18,372 bases of DNA from Candidatus Fermentithermobacillaceae bacterium (GTDB lineage: Bacteria > Bacillota > Sulfobacillia > Fermentithermobacillales > Fermentithermobacillaceae). The translations under genes and the position numbers were made by a program. The number at the start of each line of letters is the position of its first letter. Position 1 is the stretch's first letter. Positions 15,127 to 18,372 of the stretch are shown piece after piece. The notes beneath the pieces are model-generated. The model was not told the origin of the DNA. It did no database searches and was given only the letters and a program-made list of their open reading frames with translations. The DNA lies in contig DUTL01000316.1 in NCBI GenBank assembly GCA_012842105.1, forward strand, positions 1 to 18,372, given 5' to 3'.

Positions 15127-16656
15127 TTGCAGTATATCTGGTATGTTGTAATGTTTGTTTTTGGGGCTTCAATAGGATACTTGCTTCGTAGAATCATTGG
15201 TGAAGCCAAGATAACGTCTGCAGAAACCGAAGCTAAGAGGATACTCGATCAGGCCACAAAATCTGCCGAAACCAAACACAGGGAAATTCTTCTTGAAGCG
15301 AGAGACAGCGCGCAAAAACTCAGGGCTGAAATTGACAGGGAGTCACGGGAAAGGCGCCAGGAGATACAGCGCTTTGAACGCAGGCTGATCAACAAGGAAG
15401 AATCCCTTGATCGGAGGCAAGAATCCCTGAGCCAAAGGGAAGAGGCCATGTCAAGGCAGGAGAAAACTTTAGTAAAGAAACAGCGGGAACTCGAGGAATT
15501 GCACGAATTATCCATTAAGGAGCTTGAACGAATTTCTGGGCTGTCAAGAGAGAGCGCCCGCGAGAAGATCCTCCAAGAGGTTCGTGAGACTCTCAAAGGA
15601 GAAAGTGCGAGGTTAATCAGAGACGCTGAAACGCAAGCAAGGGCTGAGGCAGAGCAAAAATCACGGAGCATAGTGGCCCTGGCCATTCAACGATGTGCCG
15701 CCGATCATGTAGCGGAAAATACCGTCTCTGTAGTTGAGCTGCCAAACGACGAGATGAAGGGTAGGATAATCGGAAGAGAAGGCAGAAACATCCGGGCTCT
15801 TGAGACGCTTACAGGAATTGAACTCATAATTGATGATACTCCTGAAGCCGTTATCCTGTCGGGCTTTGACCCCATAAGGCGAGAGGTTGCACGGCTTGCA
15901 CTGGAAAGGCTTGTAGCCGACGGACGGATCCACCCTGCACGTATAGAAGAAATGGTGGAAAAAGCTCAAAAGGATGTAGAGTCAATAGTAAAGCAAGAAG
16001 GTGAGCAAGCAGCGCTTCGCCTCAGCGTTCACGGGCTTCATCCAGAACTCATGAAACTGCTGGGACGGCTGAGGTTCAGGACAAGTTATGGCCAGAATGT
16101 GCTCAAGCATTCCATCGAGGTGGCACAATTGGCCGCAAACATGGCCGCTGAAATCGGCGCCGACGCAAGCATTGCCAAACGGTCAGGGCTTCTTCATGAT
16201 ATCGGAAAGTCAGTGGATCACGAAGTAGAAGGTTCCCACGTAGCCATCGGAGTTAACCTGCTGAGAAGGTATAGGGAATCGCAAGGCGTCATTCGTGCCA
16301 TTGAAGCTCATCATGGTGATGTAGAGCCCCAATCAGTGGAAGCTTTCTTGGTGGCGGCAGCCGACGCAATATCCGCTGCGCGCCCAGGTGCAAGAAGAGA
16401 AACTCTGGAGATGTACCTCAAGCGGCTTGAAAAACTTGAGGATATTGCCAATTCGTTTGACGGAGTGGAGAAGTCGTATGCAATCCAGGCAGGCCGCGAA
16501 ATAAGAATTATGGTCAAGCCTGAAAAAATAGATGATATTGCATCAGTCACTCTGGCACGGGATATCGTCAACAAGATCGAAAAAGAACTGGAATATCCCG
16601 GGCAGATTAAGGTTACTGTGATCAGGGAGACAAGAGCGGTAGGTTACGCCAAGTAA
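15127..16656 (+). CDS. rny: Ribonuclease Y
   Basis: Ribonuclease Y is the membrane-bound endoribonuclease that starts mRNA decay in many Firmicutes. The 509-residue protein has the full architecture. An N-terminal membrane segment (about 3-20) is followed by a long charged coiled coil (about 25-180, rich in Arg, Glu and Gln), a KH domain with GRIIGREGRNIRA (212-224) and an HD phosphohydrolase domain (about 322-420) with the His-Asp pair at 357-358 in LLHDIGKS. HGLHPE (302-307) and EAHHGD (393-398) are further family signatures. Length matches the usual 510-520. The start is TTG, set by a near-perfect ribosome binding site. No promoter fits in the 25 nt between the upstream terminator and the start, so transcription must enter through that terminator or be attenuated by it. 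Confidence 0.97.
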   Translation: MQYIWYVVMFVFGASIGYLLRRIIGEAKITSAETEAKRILDQATKSAETKHREILLEARDSAQKLRAEIDRESRERRQEIQRFERRLINKEESLDRRQESLSQREEAMSRQEKTLVKKQRELEELHELSIKELERISGLSRESAREKILQEVRETLKGESARLIRDAETQARAEAEQKSRSIVALAIQRCAADHVAENTVSVVELPNDEMKGRIIGREGRNIRALETLTGIELIIDDTPEAVILSGFDPIRREVARLALERLVADGRIHPARIEEMVEKAQKDVESIVKQEGEQAALRLSVHGLHPELMKLLGRLRFRTSYGQNVLKHSIEVAQLAANMAAEIGADASIAKRSGLLHDIGKSVDHEVEGSHVAIGVNLLRRYRESQGVIRAIEAHHGDVEPQSVEAFLVAAADAISAARPGARRETLEMYLKRLEKLEDIANSFDGVEKSYAIQAGREIRIMVKPEKIDDIASVTLARDIVNKIEKELEYPGQIKVTVIRETRAVGYAK

Positions 16657-16672
16657 TTGTCTGTGCAATAAT

Positions 16673-16706
16673 GAGGCGCCGGACTTGCGTTCCCAGGCGG
16701 CGTCTC
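16673..16706 (+). terminator. Hairpin after rny
   Basis: GAGGCGCCG (16673-16681) pairs with CGGCGTCTC (16698-16706) as a 9-bp stem with one G-U pair and a 16-nt loop. The following bases TTATAT make a poor U-tract. It may be a partial terminator or a processing site between rny and the next gene. Confidence 0.45.
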
Positions 16707-16751
16707 TTATATGCACCCAGCCCCACAATTTGAGAAAAACGGAGTACATTA

Positions 16752-17303
16752 ATGTCTGACAAGATAAAGAGCATAGCTAATGAAGGTGCGCGTATGAAAA
16801 AGCGCAGGCAGGTATCTCAAGAGGACGTTGAAGTCCTGGCGGCGCTGCTCGTGGCTTTTCCCCAGATCTCAAGAGTCACTTTTGATCCTGTGGAACGAGG
16901 GTTGAGCCTGGCCTTTTTATGCCAGGGCCCTGTCAGTGAGCTGAAACGAGAGCAACTTCGATCACTGTACCTGCAATCCATAGACGTTTACCTATCACTT
17001 GCAGAGCAGAAGAGCAGTAAGGTTTGCTGCTACTGGGAAACCATAGACGAATTTCACTCTTTTCATGTGGAAAGAGACGTTGCTTCGTTATCTACCAGTG
17101 AATTGAGCTTAACTGTGTCTTTGGTGGCCGGAGAAGTTCCGGTAATTTCAGATCTGAATGAACCAATTGCCCCTGAGGCCGAGTTTTCCTGGTCTTCCAG
17201 ACTGTTTTTGCAAGAAATCTTAGAGAGGGTTCGAGAGTTAAAGTGTCCCAGGAAACTGGTTGCGCTACGCGAAGGCGAGAGAGTGATCGTATTCCATAAG
17301 TGA
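16752..17303 (+). CDS. Uncharacterised cytoplasmic protein between rny and ymdB
   Basis: I do not recognise this 183-residue protein. It has no signal peptide or membrane segment. The N-terminus is basic (KKRR at 16-19), followed by a helix-rich region, a compact section with adjacent Cys residues (VCCYW, about 91-95), and an acidic C-terminal half ending in a strand-like ERVIVFHK. A mixed alpha/beta fold is likely. The ATG at 16752 follows GGAG (16741-16744) at 7 nt; an in-frame ATG at 16794 has AAGGTG (16783-16788) 5 nt upstream and is a fair alternative. The stop is 9 nt from the ymdB start, so the two are probably translated together. Position between two RNA-turnover genes suggests, but does not show, a related role. 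Confidence 0.8.
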   Translation: MSDKIKSIANEGARMKKRRQVSQEDVEVLAALLVAFPQISRVTFDPVERGLSLAFLCQGPVSELKREQLRSLYLQSIDVYLSLAEQKSSKVCCYWETIDEFHSFHVERDVASLSTSELSLTVSLVAGEVPVISDLNEPIAPEAEFSWSSRLFLQEILERVRELKCPRKLVALREGERVIVFHK

Positions 17304-17312
17304 GGTATATTA

Positions 17313-18092
17313 ATGAATTTGCTTTTCATCGGTGACGTATTTGGCTCTCCGGGACGCGCGTTCTTAAAGGCAATGCTCCCTGAACTGATTGAGAACTACC
17401 AGGTTGATTTCACAATAGCCAATGGAGAAAATGCAGCAGGAGGGGCAGGCCTTACCGGAGCAGTGGCCCAGGAACTGTTCTCCATGGGTGTAGACGTAAT
17501 AACGTCGGGAAATCATATCTGGGACAAGAAAGAGATTTACCCTGTCATAGATTCAGAAAATAGAATATTAAGGCCGGCCAACTATCCTCCAGGCATTCCA
17601 GGCAAGGGTTCGGGCATTTTCACAGCCAGGGGCAGTACTACTGTAGGAGTGATCAATGTCTGCGGCAGGGTGTTTTCACCCCAAAGCTTCGATTGCCCGT
17701 TCAGAATCCTTGATGGGGAAATTGCCAAATTGCGAACTATTACTCCTGTAGTGGTCATAGACTTCCACGGAGAAGCGTCCTCTGAGAAGATCGCTGCAGG
17801 TTGGCATGTTGATGGAAGGGCCAGTGCATTCTTTGGAACTCATACCCATGTTCAAACCGCCGATGAAATTATTTTGCCCAATGGTACCGCGTACATAACC
17901 GACGCAGGCATGACAGGCAGCTATGAAGGAGTAATCGGGGTGAAGCGAGAAGTAATCTTAAAGCACTTCCTGACGCAATTGCCTGTCCGGCATGAACCTG
18001 CCAGAGGGAAGAGGCAGTTATGCGCAGTTTACTGTGTGATACATCCTTCAGGTAGGGCTGAGAGAATACAGCGTATCATGATAAGAGAATGA
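17313..18092 (+). CDS. ymdB: YmdB-family metallophosphoesterase (TIGR00282 type)
   Basis: In B. subtilis YmdB hydrolyses 2',3'-cyclic nucleotides and influences biofilm and motility decisions. The 259-residue protein has the dinuclear metal site of the calcineurin-like fold: Asp8 in GDVFGSPGR, Glu39 in NGEN, Asn67 and His68 in GNHIWD, His152 in DFHGEASSEK, and His177 and His179 in GTHTHVQTAD. The C-terminal segment has the usual DAGMTGSYEGVIGV (about 197-210). Length and residue positions follow the B. subtilis protein closely. The ATG at 17313 has a modest site, GAGGT (17302-17306), overlapping the stop of the preceding gene. In Bacillus ymdB follows rny directly and is followed by spoVS. 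Here one gene intervenes and spoVS is not seen before the window ends. Confidence 0.95.
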   Translation: MNLLFIGDVFGSPGRAFLKAMLPELIENYQVDFTIANGENAAGGAGLTGAVAQELFSMGVDVITSGNHIWDKKEIYPVIDSENRILRPANYPPGIPGKGSGIFTARGSTTVGVINVCGRVFSPQSFDCPFRILDGEIAKLRTITPVVVIDFHGEASSEKIAAGWHVDGRASAFFGTHTHVQTADEIILPNGTAYITDAGMTGSYEGVIGVKREVILKHFLTQLPVRHEPARGKRQLCAVYCVIHPSGRAERIQRIMIRE

Positions 18093-18155
18093 CAAACCGT
18101 TTCAACCAGGCAGAGCGGAACGCAAACGTTAGCTTCCAAATTCGGTAAATTCTAC

Positions 18156-18184
18156 TTGTCAAATAGGAGAATTGCCATTAGAAT
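18156..18184 (+). promoter_or_regulatory. Sigma-A-type promoter after ymdB
   Basis: TTGTCA (18156-18161, 5 of 6), a 17-nt spacer and TAGAAT (18179-18184, 5 of 6) make a good promoter. Transcription would begin near 18191 and run into the terminal inverted repeat. Confidence 0.6.
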
Positions 18185-18219
18185 GGAAACACACCAAGAT
18201 TCGGCAGTTTGATTGTAGG

Positions 18220-18372
18220 TTGTTTACAGATACAGCAGTCGAGCAATTTTACTTTGGAGGGATAAGATTGGGAGTAACCTTCAACGGACGTGGTATCTCG
18301 GCGATCTACGTTGGTTACTCCCAATCTTATCCCTCCAAAGTAAAATTGCTCGACTGCTGTATCTGTAAACAA
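18220..18372. repeat. Perfect 60-nt inverted repeat at the window end
   Basis: Bases 18220-18279 and 18313-18372 are exact reverse complements over all 60 positions. They are separated by 33 nt. After a 3-nt offset (18280-18282), AACG (18283-18286) also pairs with CGTT (18309-18312). The right arm ends at the last base of the window, so its real length is unknown. It may be a genuine long hairpin, a mobile-element end or a fold-back artefact. Confidence 0.9.
18268..18372 (+). CDS. Possible 5' end of a short gene, running into the inverted repeat
   Basis: A TTG at 18268 is preceded at 6 nt by GGAGGG (18256-18261) and lies about 77 nt after the predicted transcription start of the promoter at 18156-18184. 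The frame encodes MGVTFNGRGISAIYVG and stays open to the window edge. Only these first 16 residues lie before or within the loop; the rest is read from the right arm of the inverted repeat and may be artefactual. No family is recognised, and it does not resemble SpoVS. Confidence 0.3.
   Translation, partial: MGVTFNGRGISAIYVGYSQSYPSKVKLLDCCICKQ

Noticed and set aside
15249..15686. Long minus-strand frame opposite the rny coiled coil
   Set aside because: It is a by-product of the Glu/Arg/Gln-rich codons of rny. Its translation is a low-complexity Ser/Leu/Arg sequence without a start site.
18280..18312. Loop of the terminal repeat as sequencing adapter
   Set aside because: A few short words resemble adapter sequence but in scrambled order. 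No contiguous adapter is visible, and the frame reads as plausible protein.
18178..18372. A 64-residue open frame on the minus strand across the terminal inverted repeat
   Set aside because: It has no ribosome binding site, is open only because it reads both arms of the repeat, and matches no family.

Overview
The window reads as a chromosomal segment of a Gram-positive, Clostridia-like Firmicute. Supporting signs are strong AGGAGG-type ribosome binding sites, frequent TTG and GTG starts, a Bacillus-type SOS box in front of recA, and the set RodZ-like / CinA / RecA / ribonuclease Y / YmdB, which clusters in Firmicutes. An MrfA/MrfB-type repair pair is also present. Base composition is mid-range by eye. 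No tRNA, rRNA, CRISPR array, transposase or phage gene was recognised. The genus cannot be told from the sequence alone.

Layout. 60-2280 (+): asparaginyl-tRNA synthetase, then a RodZ-like membrane-anchored helix-turn-helix protein. 2359-3549 (+): a secreted D-Ala-D-Ala carboxypeptidase whose ribosome binding site can be sequestered in a 13-bp stem. 3575-7970 (-): a convergent block. Read in its own direction it runs mrfA (DEAH-type helicase with a C-terminal Cys cluster), mrfB (DEDD exonuclease plus C-terminal helical repeats) and a membrane-anchored NodB-fold protein that has lost the catalytic residues of the deacetylase family. 8091-8993 (+): a secreted peptidoglycan amidase divergent from mrfA, ending at a strong hairpin. 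9257-11328 (+): a two-gene unit with a GTGA overlap. It pairs a single-pass membrane protein of unknown function with an FtsH-like AAA/M41 protease that lacks the usual extracytoplasmic domain. 11356-14869 (+): cinA, thpR, recA, recX, with a LexA-type box and promoter between thpR and recA, and a Rho-independent terminator after recX. 15127-18092 (+): rny, an unrecognised 183-residue gene, and ymdB. 18093-18372: a promoter, the start of a possible short gene, and a perfect 60-nt inverted repeat ending at the last base.

How the genes fit together. Three themes recur: DNA repair and recombination (mrfAB, recA, recX, perhaps cinA), RNA turnover (thpR, rny, ymdB) and envelope or peptidoglycan work (RodZ-like, carboxypeptidase, pseudo-deacetylase, amidase, FtsH-like pair). 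Compared with the Bacillus order rodZ-pgsA-cinA-recA-rny-ymdB-spoVS (recalled, not looked up), pgsA is missing, about 9 kb of envelope, repair and protease genes separate the RodZ-like gene from cinA, and spoVS does not follow ymdB within the window.

The best candidates for something new are the split FtsH-like pair and the pseudo-deacetylase downstream of mrfAB. The terminal inverted repeat is striking but may be an assembly or amplification artefact.
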